Assembly: GCA_002371755.1 (NCBI GenBank)
Contig: DFGM01000125.1
Coordinates: forward strand, 1-6,978
Direction of reading: 5' to 3'
DNA length: 6,978 nt
Source: Verrucomicrobia bacterium UBA3750
GTDB lineage: Bacteria > Verrucomicrobiota > Kiritimatiellia > RFP12 > UBA1067
Positions 1 through 6,450 of this stretch are shown piece by piece. Position numbers and translations under genes: made by a program. The notes under the pieces were generated by a model. It was not told the origin of the DNA. It saw only the letters and a program-made list of their open reading frames with translations, and searched no databases. Numbering within the stretch: the first letter of the stretch is position 1; every line of letters starts with the position of its first letter.

Positions 1-3
1 GGT

Positions 4-74
4 CTGCCCGCCCTACCGCCGGGGCGGCATCGATACACCGCGGCGGGCAGGGGCTCAGCCGCCCGCCGGGTTTT
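4..74. terminator. GC-rich hairpin cluster, possible terminator
   Basis: This covers nearly all of the 88 bases left of the transporter stop codon, where I see no supportable gene. GGCGGGC (42-48) pairs with GCCCGCC (61-67), extended by C41-G68, and a nested GGC/GCC stem lies inside. GGG and four Ts follow on the plus strand, so this resembles a weak intrinsic terminator for a gene arriving from the left. There is no T-run on the minus side, so termination of the minus-strand transporter transcript here would rest on the stem alone. The segment 42-50 can pair instead with 4-12, which gives a competing fold. A short open frame on the plus strand ending in TGA at 74-76 could be the tail of an incoming gene but has nothing recognisable. 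Confidence 0.35.
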
Positions 75-88
75 GAAGCTACCTATGA

Positions 89-1375
89 TTATTTGCGGTT
101 TGCGTAGCCGTCGGCTTTGGCGTTCCAGGCGCAAAGGAAGAATGCCATGCCGACGAGGGCAAAGACGCCGATTGCGCAAAGTGCGGCGCTCCAGCCGAAA
201 CGCGAACTAATCACGGCAATGCCGTAGCCCGAGACCGATGTGGCCGCATATCCCATTATCCCCATGAAACCGTTTGCCATCGCAGCGGCATCGTTCGTGG
301 CCTGCTGGGCGGCGGTTATGCCTATGAGAGCCTGCGGGCCGTAGATGAAGAATCCCGTACCCATCAGAAGAGCCGTTGCCTGCCAAATCGGCGCACCATC
401 CGGGAGATACCAGAAGCCGAGGGCGCAAAGCCCCGCAAGAAGCATGCAAAAGACGCAAGTTCTCACACCGCGCCCGCCAAACACCTTGTCGGTGAACCAG
501 CCGGCGAAAACAGTCCCCACCACGGCGGCAAGTTCGAACGCGATAGTCATGAGTCCGCCCTTGGAGACGTCTATATGCTTGAACTCGTGAAGGAACGTAG
601 GGCCCCAGTCGAGGAAACCGAATCTCACTACGTAGACGAAGAAGTTTGCAAATGCGCAAAGCCAGATGACGCGGTTGCGGAAGACGAGACGGCGACGATC
701 GGAATCGGTAATCTTGTGCGCGGCTTCGTCCGTGGAGTTCGTGCCGCGCACGTCGGAGAGGTCAAGCTCTGGAAGGCCATCTTCGTGAGGGCCATCCTTT
801 ACGAAGAAGAAGCAAAACACTGCGGCCAGAGCCGCGAGGCCGGCAGGCACATAGAAGCACCACCTCCAGCCAAGGCCGAGAGCCAGCAAAAGCGAGCATA
901 TGCCCAGGGCGATTGCCGAGCCGAAGGAATGCGATGTGTTCCAGATGGACATTTTCGTGGCGAGTTCCTTCGGGTGAATCCAGTGGGTGAGCATTTTCGC
1001 GCACGGCGGAAAGCCCATGCCTTGCGTCCAGCCGTTCACAATCCAGAACACGGCGAAAAGCGCGGTAAGGGAAGTGCAACCGAAGAGGAAGTTCATAATG
1101 GCCGACAGGATAAGTCCCAGCGCCATGAATATACGCCCGTTGAGCTTGTCGGCCCAGAATCCGTTCACGAAGCGGCTTAGTCCGTAGAGAATGCCGTGGA
1201 CGGAAAGGATGATACCAATCGCTTCGCGCGAGATGACGCCTTCGTCCAGCATTCCCGGCTGTGCCATGGAGAGGTTTTTGCGCGTCACGTAGAAGAATGC
1301 GTAGGCGATCATGGAACAGATTATGAAGCGCCACTGGGCTTTTTTGAAACGTTCTGCCGTGTTGTTGTCTGTCAT
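89..1375 (-). CDS. MFS transporter, organophosphate:phosphate antiporter (GlpT/UhpT/UhpC) family
   Basis: Inner-membrane secondary transporter of 428 residues, predicted 12 membrane spans in two halves joined by a charged loop (about residues 195-233). The family exchanges phosphate esters such as glycerol-3-phosphate or hexose phosphates for inorganic phosphate; some members (UhpC) act as sensors. Seen here are YVTRKN near residue 32, QGMGFPP in the first half, WNTSHSFG with His149, and YVVRFGFLDWGP with Arg251. By eye these match the GlpT phosphate-binding arginines (Arg45, Arg269) and His165, so a transport role is plausible. An in-frame ATG exists 13 codons upstream at 1414. I chose the ATG at 1373-1375 because AGGAAG lies 6 nt before it and the protein then starts like its family. 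It lies 87 nt after the HAD phosphatase gene and is probably cotranscribed with it. The substrate cannot be read from the sequence, so no gene symbol is given. Confidence 0.92.
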   Translation of the reverse strand: MTDNNTAERFKKAQWRFIICSMIAYAFFYVTRKNLSMAQPGMLDEGVISREAIGIILSVHGILYGLSRFVNGFWADKLNGRIFMALGLILSAIMNFLFGCTSLTALFAVFWIVNGWTQGMGFPPCAKMLTHWIHPKELATKMSIWNTSHSFGSAIALGICSLLLALGLGWRWCFYVPAGLAALAAVFCFFFVKDGPHEDGLPELDLSDVRGTNSTDEAAHKITDSDRRRLVFRNRVIWLCAFANFFVYVVRFGFLDWGPTFLHEFKHIDVSKGGLMTIAFELAAVVGTVFAGWFTDKVFGGRGVRTCVFCMLLAGLCALGFWYLPDGAPIWQATALLMGTGFFIYGPQALIGITAAQQATNDAAAMANGFMGIMGYAATSVSGYGIAVISSRFGWSAALCAIGVFALVGMAFFLCAWNAKADGYANRK

Positions 1376-1462
1376 TGTCTCTTCCTTTGTTTTGGTTCCC
1401 CTTGCGGAGAGCACGTGCGTATCTGAAATAATGTAAAGAGTGCAGCCGGGATTTGGCTGAGG
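1376..1462 (-). other. Intergenic leader between phosphatase and transporter genes
   Basis: This gap is 87 nt long. Just after the phosphatase stop codon is a 5-bp hairpin (CAGCC/GGCTG, 7-nt loop) followed by CACTCTTTACATTATTT, which is too weak to call a terminator with confidence. A perfect 8-bp palindrome GCACGTGC sits at 1411-1418. TTTACA resembles a -35 box but I find no acceptable -10 at the right distance. The ribosome binding site context AAAACAAAGGAA (1382-1393) precedes the transporter start. The simplest reading is read-through from the phosphatase promoter. Confidence 0.4.
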
Positions 1463-2275
1463 CTACTTGTCGATCATGTTGAACGTCTCGACGGCAATGG
1501 CCGGAGGAGCGCCCTGATATTTCGCAAGGTCTTCGGGCGTGGTTTCTCCGGAAAGGACACATATGAAGTCTATTCCGGCATTGTCGGCTATCGCCTTGTC
1601 TGTGTAAAGCCTGTCGCCGACTACGGCTATCTCCGAAGGCTTGAACTTGGCAAGGACAGGAGCGAGAAGCGTGGGGCTAGGCTTGCCAAACACATGGCTT
1701 GGGCGCATGCCGTTCGTAGTCTCGAGAAGCTTGAGCATTCCGCCCACATCCGGAATCGGGCCCAATTCCGAGGGGCAGCAGTTATCCGGGTGGGTGGCGA
1801 CGAAATCGATGGTTTTCCCGCTAGCCATGCGCACATTCCAGAGGGTTGTCGCGCGCGCGAGTTTTTCGTATGTGAGCTCCTTGTCGTACGCAAGGGCGAT
1901 AAGCTCATTCGCTTCCGGATCGTAATCCAGCCGCACTGCGGCATCGGCGAGGCGCGCTGCCATATGAGCCTTCACTTTCCCGCTCGATATGAGATAAACG
2001 GACTTGCAGCCCTTCTCGCGTATATACTCTTCAAGCGTGATGAGCGGCGTGAGAATCTGCTCCGGCTTGACGGGTATGCCTGCGCCGGAAATCTTCGCTA
2101 TGTATTCTTCAGGGCATTTCGACGTGTTGTTGGTCAAGAAATAGAAAGAGAATCTGCCGCTCAGAGTCGAATCTATGACGAAATCGACGGCGGGCTTTAT
2201 GGGCACGGCGCCCATGAAGAGCGTGCCATCCAGGTCGCAGACGAACGCCTTTTTCTTTGTTATGTCAAAAGCCAT
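1463..2275 (-). CDS. HAD-IIA family phosphatase (NagD/AraL/4-nitrophenylphosphatase-like)
   Basis: Predicted cytoplasmic phosphate monoester hydrolase, 270 residues, a usual length for the family. Motif I is DLDGT with nucleophile Asp14 and acid/base Asp16. Motif II is TNNTS with Thr48, motif III is Lys198 in FGKPSP, and motif IV is VVGDRLYTD with Asp221 and Asp226. A C2-type cap domain lies between motifs II and III (about residues 75-170). Family members dephosphorylate nucleotides, sugar phosphates, phosphoglycolate or glycerol-3-phosphate, and the sequence does not decide among these. The open frame reaches 2416, but the ATG at 2273-2275 is chosen because AAAGGAA lies just upstream, the promoter lies between the two positions, and homologues begin about ten residues before DxDGT. 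The OPA-type transporter gene follows 87 nt downstream, suggesting the enzyme acts on the imported phosphate ester (inference). Confidence 0.93.
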   Translation of the reverse strand: MAFDITKKKAFVCDLDGTLFMGAVPIKPAVDFVIDSTLSGRFSFYFLTNNTSKCPEEYIAKISGAGIPVKPEQILTPLITLEEYIREKGCKSVYLISSGKVKAHMAARLADAAVRLDYDPEANELIALAYDKELTYEKLARATTLWNVRMASGKTIDFVATHPDNCCPSELGPIPDVGGMLKLLETTNGMRPSHVFGKPSPTLLAPVLAKFKPSEIAVVGDRLYTDKAIADNAGIDFICVLSGETTPEDLAKYQGAPPAIAVETFNMIDK

Positions 2276-2336
2276 AGCGGTTTTCCTTTGTTTTCGGGAT
2301 GCAGCATGTGCAGCAGCCAATCCATCGTATGCGCAT

Positions 2337-2365
2337 ATTTTAGCATATTTCGCGCCTCCAGACCA
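2337..2365 (-). promoter_or_regulatory. Promoter of the phosphatase-transporter unit (extended -10)
   Basis: On the minus strand TATGCTAAAAT gives an extended -10, with TG at 2344-2345 and TAAAAT at 2337-2342. The hexamer 17 nt upstream (TGGTCT, 2360-2365) is a poor -35, which extended -10 promoters tolerate. The predicted start is near 2330, leaving a leader of about 55 nt before the ATG at 2275. The direct repeat AAATATGC (2343-2350 and 2333-2340, spaced 10 bp) and the palindrome TATGCGCATA (2328-2337) overlap the -10 and start region, so a regulator could bind there. It lies in the 137-nt gap after the ClC gene. I see no convincing terminator in that gap, so read-through from upstream is also possible. 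Confidence 0.6.
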
Positions 2366-2412
2366 CGGCAAACGCTGGCATAGTTTTGCGCGTGCTTGCA
2401 AAATCCGCTCAT

Positions 2413-3831
2413 TCACGCGGCGTGGACGGGGGAGGATTCGCGGCAGTGCACCTGGCTGCGATAGAGCGACCAGTCGTTATTGAGCCAAAAGGAAATACCG
2501 CACACCCACATTGCCGGCAGCAGCAGCGAGTGGTTGCCCGAGATTTCAGCCACCATCACAATGGCAGTCAATGGGATGCGGATGGCGCTTGCGAGAAATC
2601 CCGCCATGCCGACGAGAGCGAAGGCGGCGGGGTGGATGCCGAAAGAGACGGGGAGGACTTTTGCGAAGAAGAGTCCGGTAGCGGCGCCAAGGGCGCCTCC
2701 GCACACGATGGCGGGGGCGAAAACGCCGGCAGAGCCGCCCGATCCGACCGTGAACGCGGTGGCGATCGCCTTCATGAAGAAGAAGCATACGAAGCCTGCA
2801 ATGGTGAGAGGGCCGAAATTGTCGAAGAATTCACTTGCGCCCGCCGTGAAGGAAGCCTGGATGACTTGATAGGATGTGCCGAGGATATCCGGGAAGAAAT
2901 AGCCGATGATGCCGGTGGCAAGTCCGCCCAAGGCCACGCAAAGCCAACCGGGGAGGCGCGAGAGCTCGAAACGCCTCTCGATGCTTCTGAAGAAACTTAT
3001 GTAGAACCGCACGCCGAAGGTTATGACGATTGCGAGGACGAAATAGGGGAGGAGTCGCACGCCGTTTTCGAATGAGCAAGGCGGCATGGAAAAGAGCGGA
3101 GCCCAGCCGAAGAAGTACGCGTAGATCGTATAGCTCAAGGCGGATGCGATAAAGGAAGGAAGAACCGTTTCGTACTCGACGTCGCTGGAGGAGTAGAAGA
3201 TTTCGAAGCCGAATATGGCGCCGGCCAAAGGCGCCTGGAAAAGCGCGGCAATGCCTGCTGCGAGACCTGCCGCCATGAGGATGCGGCGTGCGCGCACGGT
3301 GAGGTTGAGCGCGCGCGCCACCACGCTGCCGCACGCCGCGCCAAGCAGCGTCACCGGCCCTTCGTAGCCGCCGGATCCGCCGCACGAGACGGTAAGCACC
3401 GAAGCCACGGATTTCACCGGTATCACCGAGCCCGGGATGTAGCCGTCTTCGAAGTGGTAGGCATGTATTGCCGAACCCGTACCGCGCGCGTTCCGCACTT
3501 TGGCGAACCTTAATATAAGGAGATAGCCGAGAATGGCGCCAATGGCGGGAAGGAATACGAGGAGGATGCGGTGCGGCTCCATGAGCGCCTCCGGAGAGTA
3601 CATGCGGCCAATCGCGGCGCCGTCCGGAATGCGCGAAAGGGATGTGCGGTGCCCGAGCCCTTCGAGGATGTATCTGCCGCCCAGCTCTATCATGTATCTG
3701 AACGCCACCACCACGAAGCCCGTCATGGCGCCGACTATCATCGATTCGCCGAAATATCGCCCGGTGCGAAACGATATGCCGCCACCGCCCAGAAAGAACT
3801 TCCACGCCCCTATCGACATCTTCTTCAGCAT
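2413..3831 (-). CDS. ClC-family chloride channel / anion transporter
   Basis: Integral membrane protein of 472 residues that moves chloride or related anions. It has the ClC core without C-terminal CBS domains. Signatures are GTGSA at 117-121 (site of the usual GSGIP), GSGGYEGP at 152-159 (GREGP, with the gating glutamate kept as Glu157) and GSGGSAGVFAP at 363-373 (GxFxP). FQAPLAGAIFGFEI at 198-211 is the segment that carries the internal proton glutamate in CLC-ec1, and by eye that position is Ile211 here. The C-terminal end, with SLYRSQV and SSP near residues 455-468, resembles a known bacterial ClC subfamily. The ATG at 3829-3831 is 3 nt after the permease stop codon and has AGGG 8 nt upstream; Met5 is a possible alternative start. 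It is the last gene of the tRNA-led unit. Channel versus proton-coupled antiporter is unresolved. Confidence 0.92.
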   Translation of the reverse strand: MLKKMSIGAWKFFLGGGGISFRTGRYFGESMIVGAMTGFVVVAFRYMIELGGRYILEGLGHRTSLSRIPDGAAIGRMYSPEALMEPHRILLVFLPAIGAILGYLLILRFAKVRNARGTGSAIHAYHFEDGYIPGSVIPVKSVASVLTVSCGGSGGYEGPVTLLGAACGSVVARALNLTVRARRILMAAGLAAGIAALFQAPLAGAIFGFEIFYSSSDVEYETVLPSFIASALSYTIYAYFFGWAPLFSMPPCSFENGVRLLPYFVLAIVITFGVRFYISFFRSIERRFELSRLPGWLCVALGGLATGIIGYFFPDILGTSYQVIQASFTAGASEFFDNFGPLTIAGFVCFFFMKAIATAFTVGSGGSAGVFAPAIVCGGALGAATGLFFAKVLPVSFGIHPAAFALVGMAGFLASAIRIPLTAIVMVAEISGNHSLLLPAMWVCGISFWLNNDWSLYRSQVHCRESSPVHAA

Positions 3832-3834
3832 CGG

Positions 3835-4671
3835 TCAGACCCTTTCGCTCCGGAGCGCGGGATCCAGCGCGTCGCGCAGGAAGTCCGCCAGGTGGTTGAA
3901 CGCCAACACCAGCATGAAAATCGCTATGGTCGTAAATGCCATCTCCCACCACACGCCCTGCCAGAGCCTGAGCCGCGCGTTGTTTATCATCACTCCCCAG
4001 CTCGGCTCTCCCTGCACCCCGATGCCGAGAAACGATATGAACACTTCCGTCGATACGGCGGACGGGAAGCGCAGGGAGAATTGTATGAGTATTATGTGCG
4101 CCACGTTGGGGAGTATGTGCCGGAACATAATCCTTGCGTGAGAGTAGCCCATGTTCTTTGCGGCGAGCACATAGGCGCGCTGGGAGTGTTTCATCACTTC
4201 GGCACGTATCGTCCGGCACACCCCGACCCAGGTCGTCAGTCCTATCCCCAGGTATATGCCGAGCAGCCCTTGCCCGACGACAAGCGAAATCGCCAGTATG
4301 AAGAGAAGCCCGGGCATGGATGCCACCGTCGCAGAAAGCCAGACGACAAAGGAATCGATCTTTCCCCCGAAATATCCGCCCAGAAGTCCCAAGAAGACTC
4401 CGAGAGGGATGGCGATAAGCGATGTCATGATGCCCACATGGAAAGCGATGCGGGTGCCTTGCACGAGCCTGAGCGCGACCGAGCGGCCGAGATTGTCAGT
4501 GCCGAGGATATGCCCAGGACCTGGCGGGAGATAGCGCGAAGACATGTCCACGCGGTTGTATGCCGGCGTCTCGTCCCGCCAATCGGCCAAACGGTATTGC
4601 ACTTCGCCGTAGAAAGCGGCGGCAAGATAGAGCGCGAGCACCGCGAGGCAGGCTTTTACGGAAAGTTTCAC
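3835..4671 (-). CDS. ABC transporter permease, dipeptide/oligopeptide type (OppC/DppC-like)
   Basis: Inner-membrane permease of 278 residues from the GTG start. It has an N-terminal membrane span, then a periplasmic stretch ending in HILGTDNLGRSV (about 54-65), typical of OppC/DppC/YejE. The five-span BPD_transp_1 domain follows. The cytoplasmic EAA loop is at about 170-188 (AAKNMGY through HILP), the contact for an OppD/OppF-type ATPase. The family imports peptides or, in relatives, nickel or other small solutes, working with a second permease, one or two ATPases and a binding protein. None of those partners is in the window. I chose the GTG at 4669-4671, which overlaps the cmk stop as GTGA and has AGGA about 9 nt upstream. 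The longer frame begins at a TTG at 4678-4680 whose AGGA is too close to serve it. It is translationally coupled to cmk upstream and to the ClC gene downstream. The substrate is unknown. Confidence 0.88.
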   Translation of the reverse strand: MKLSVKACLAVLALYLAAAFYGEVQYRLADWRDETPAYNRVDMSSRYLPPGPGHILGTDNLGRSVALRLVQGTRIAFHVGIMTSLIAIPLGVFLGLLGGYFGGKIDSFVVWLSATVASMPGLLFILAISLVVGQGLLGIYLGIGLTTWVGVCRTIRAEVMKHSQRAYVLAAKNMGYSHARIMFRHILPNVAHIILIQFSLRFPSAVSTEVFISFLGIGVQGEPSWGVMINNARLRLWQGVWWEMAFTTIAIFMLVLAFNHLADFLRDALDPALRSERV

Positions 4672-5342
4672 GCTTTCCAATCCTGGGGAAGTGCGGCAAG
4701 GACGGCCCTTTCCGTCTCTTCAAGCGTAAGGAACGTGGAATCGACTTCGATTACGCCATCCGCCTTGACGAGCGGCGCGTATTTGCGCGTGGAATCCATC
4801 TTGTCGCGTGCGAGCAGGCTGGCCTTGACCGCTTCGGCGGATTGGTTTGCAATCCCCTTTTCAACCTCTTCCTTCTGCCTTCGCATGGCGCGAGCCTCGG
4901 CTGAAGCCGTCAGATAGAACCGCGCCGGCGTATCGGGGAATACGGCGCTTGTAATGTCACGCCCCTCGACGACTATATCGCCGAAATCCGTCATCGAGCG
5001 CAAAATCGCCGTCACTTTGTCCCGCACTTCCTTTACTCTGGCCACTTGCGAAGCGTGGGCGTTGATTTCGGGCGTGCGAATCCTGTCGCCCGGCTCCTCG
5101 CCATGGACGAAATACGCTATTCTGCCATCCATGGGACGCAATTCGATGTCGATTTCCCGTGCGGCTGCGGCTACGGCGGCGGGGTTTTCCGTATCTACGC
5201 CTCTTTCCAGGCATTGCCACGTCATTATCCTGTACAGAGCACCCGAATCGACGTGCAAAAAGCCGAGTTTTTTGCCGACTCGGCGCGAAACGGAAGATTT
5301 TCCCGCCCCCGAAGGGCCGTCTATCGCTATTACTTTAGCCAT
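4668..5342 (-). CDS. cmk: Cytidylate kinase (CMP/dCMP kinase)
   Basis: Cytoplasmic nucleoside monophosphate kinase that converts CMP or dCMP plus ATP to the diphosphate, a step in pyrimidine nucleotide salvage and supply. At 224 residues it has the usual length. The P-loop GPSGAGKS is at 9-16 and DSGALYR at 32-38 (commonly DTGAMYR). The NMP-binding insert contains RIRTPEINAHASQVA. VVEGRDITSAVFPD is the family's VxEGRDIGTVVFPDA motif with small changes. The lid carries R-x-K-x-DSxRxxAPL, and VIEVDST lies near the C-terminus. AGGAGG is 9 nt before the ATG. The start overlaps the antiporter stop codon by 8 nt, and the stop overlaps the permease GTG, so translation is probably coupled on both sides. 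In many bacteria cmk is next to aroA or rpsA; here it sits among transporters. Confidence 0.96.
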   Translation of the reverse strand: MAKVIAIDGPSGAGKSSVSRRVGKKLGFLHVDSGALYRIMTWQCLERGVDTENPAAVAAAAREIDIELRPMDGRIAYFVHGEEPGDRIRTPEINAHASQVARVKEVRDKVTAILRSMTDFGDIVVEGRDITSAVFPDTPARFYLTASAEARAMRRQKEEVEKGIANQSAEAVKASLLARDKMDSTRKYAPLVKADGVIEVDSTFLTLEETERAVLAALPQDWKA

Positions 5343-6330
5343 TCCCCAATGCCTCCTGCCAGATTGTCAGCGCCATGTAGCCAATGTAGGCAATTGCCAT
5401 GAACGCACCTTCAAAACGCTTGATTACGCCGTTTTCACGCCACTTCCGGTAGTTTACACCGGCCAGAAGCGTGATTGCAGTGACGGCGAAAAGGATCGGC
5501 AAATCGCGTCGGAGCACGTAGGGCGAAAACCTCTCTATCGGTGAAATCGCACCTGCGATGCCCACGACGGCAAGCATATTGAAGAGATTCGAGCCGACTA
5601 TGTTGCCAAGCACAAGGTCTGCTTCATTGCGCCGTGCGGCCGCAATCGCCGAGGCGAGTTCGGGTATGCTCGTGCCGATCGCGACAATCGTAAGGCCAAT
5701 CAGCAAATCGTCCACGCCGAGTGCGCGGGCGGAATCCGCCGCCCCCCAAACAAGCAGGTGGCTCGCCGCCACCATCACCACCAGGCCGACAACGGCAAGA
5801 AAGGCGGCTTTTGCCGTAGACATCTCCAGCGCGGAAGCCTCTCGCGAATCCTCCTTCGGCGGTTCGGCTTTATCCACTTTGCCGTAGGCGGGCATGATTA
5901 TCGCGAATGCAGCAAGAAGTATGAACGCATTCATGCGCGAAAGCCCGCCATCTTTGAGCAAGAAAGCGCTGCCTATGGTTATCGCAAGTAGCAGCGGAAG
6001 AGCTATGAGCGTAATCTTCGAACGGACGACAAGCGGACGAATCATCGCCGAAACACCCAATATCGCCGCAATATTGAAAACGCAACTGCCGTAGGCATTG
6101 CCGAGAGAAAGGTTGCTGTGACCGGCGATTCCGGCGAATGTACTCACGATAAGTTCCGGCGCGCTCGTGCCGAAACCGACCACGACCATGCCTATTATAA
6201 AAGGAGATACGCCAAGATCCTTCGCAAGTGCTGCCGACCCAACCACGAACCTGTCAGAGCTCCATGCCAATGCAACAAGCCCTAGCACTATGAACGCTAT
6301 CGCCAGATAAAGCGGTATATCTGAATACAT
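5335..6330 (-). CDS. CaCA-family sodium/calcium antiporter (YrbG-like)
   Basis: Inner-membrane cation antiporter of 331 residues, predicted ten spans as two inverted five-span halves joined by an acidic loop (about 150-170). The family exchanges calcium or sodium for other cations. Alpha-1 is GFGTSAPE (52-59) with GNAYGSCVFN (77-86). Alpha-2 is AIGTSIPE (217-224) with GNIVGSNLFN (242-251). Ion-coordinating positions of the family are present: Glu59, Ser82, Asn86, Glu224, Ser247 and Asn251. Alpha-1 has Cys83 where GSN is usual; alpha-2 keeps the Asn. Its ATG lies only 16 nt after the encoded CCA end of tRNA-Arg. AGGA abuts the ATG, so GGGAA about 10 nt upstream may be the working ribosome binding site. 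The stop codon lies inside the first codons of cmk. The transported ion is inferred from the family only. Confidence 0.92.
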   Translation of the reverse strand: MYSDIPLYLAIAFIVLGLVALAWSSDRFVVGSAALAKDLGVSPFIIGMVVVGFGTSAPELIVSTFAGIAGHSNLSLGNAYGSCVFNIAAILGVSAMIRPLVVRSKITLIALPLLLAITIGSAFLLKDGGLSRMNAFILLAAFAIIMPAYGKVDKAEPPKEDSREASALEMSTAKAAFLAVVGLVVMVAASHLLVWGAADSARALGVDDLLIGLTIVAIGTSIPELASAIAAARRNEADLVLGNIVGSNLFNMLAVVGIAGAISPIERFSPYVLRRDLPILFAVTAITLLAGVNYRKWRENGVIKRFEGAFMAIAYIGYMALTIWQEALGNG

Positions 6331-6346
6331 TCCTGTTGTTTCCCAT

Positions 6347-6423
6347 TGGTGCGACTAACTGGGATCGAACCAGCAACCTTCGGCTTCGGAGGCCAACGCT
6401 CTATCCAATTGAGCTATAGTCGC
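6347..6423 (-). tRNA. tRNA-Arg (anticodon CCG)
   Basis: A full cloverleaf folds by hand. The acceptor stem is GCGACTA/TAGTCGC, the D-stem is GCTC/GAGC, and the anticodon stem is TTGGC/GCCGA with loop CTCCGAA. The T-arm is GCTGG-TTCGATC-CCAGT, which contains one G-T pair. Anticodon CCG (6387-6389) reads CGG arginine codons. The discriminator is A (6350) and the CCA tail is encoded (6347-6349), giving 77 nt in all. The anticodon arm strongly resembles that of other bacterial tRNA-Arg(CCG). It is the first gene after the strong promoter at 6508-6537, and no terminator separates it from the antiporter gene 16 nt downstream. Confidence 0.97.
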
Positions 6424-6450
6424 GCAATATTCGCTGTTGGCGAGGCATTC

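Noticed and set aside
575..1180. Plus-strand open frame of 201 codons inside the MFS transporter gene
   Set aside because: It lies fully antisense to a clear family member and has no domain or start signal.
2373..2410. Inverted repeat TTTTGC/GCAAAA after the ClC stop as a terminator
   Set aside because: The stem is only 6 bp, AT-rich at its base, with an 8-nt loop and no following T-run, so it is not a credible intrinsic terminator.
2386..3075. Plus-strand open frame of 229 codons inside the ClC gene
   Set aside because: It is the antisense shadow of conserved ClC motifs, and its low-complexity Glu/Gly/Ala/Arg composition is unlike a folded protein.
2831..4219. Minus-strand open frame of 462 codons overlapping the ClC and permease genes
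   Set aside because: It is in a different frame from both genes, extremely rich in arginine and histidine, and spans a gene boundary. It is a shadow frame.
3571..4917. Long plus-strand open frame of 448 codons across the permease and cmk genes
   Set aside because: It is antisense to well-supported genes, its translation is Arg/His/Glu-rich with no recognisable motif, and it has no ribosome binding site. It is a by-product of GC-rich coding sequence.
6344..6346. ATG immediately after the tRNA CCA as the antiporter start
   Set aside because: It is out of frame with the antiporter and overlaps the tRNA end; the ATG at 6328-6330 is in frame.
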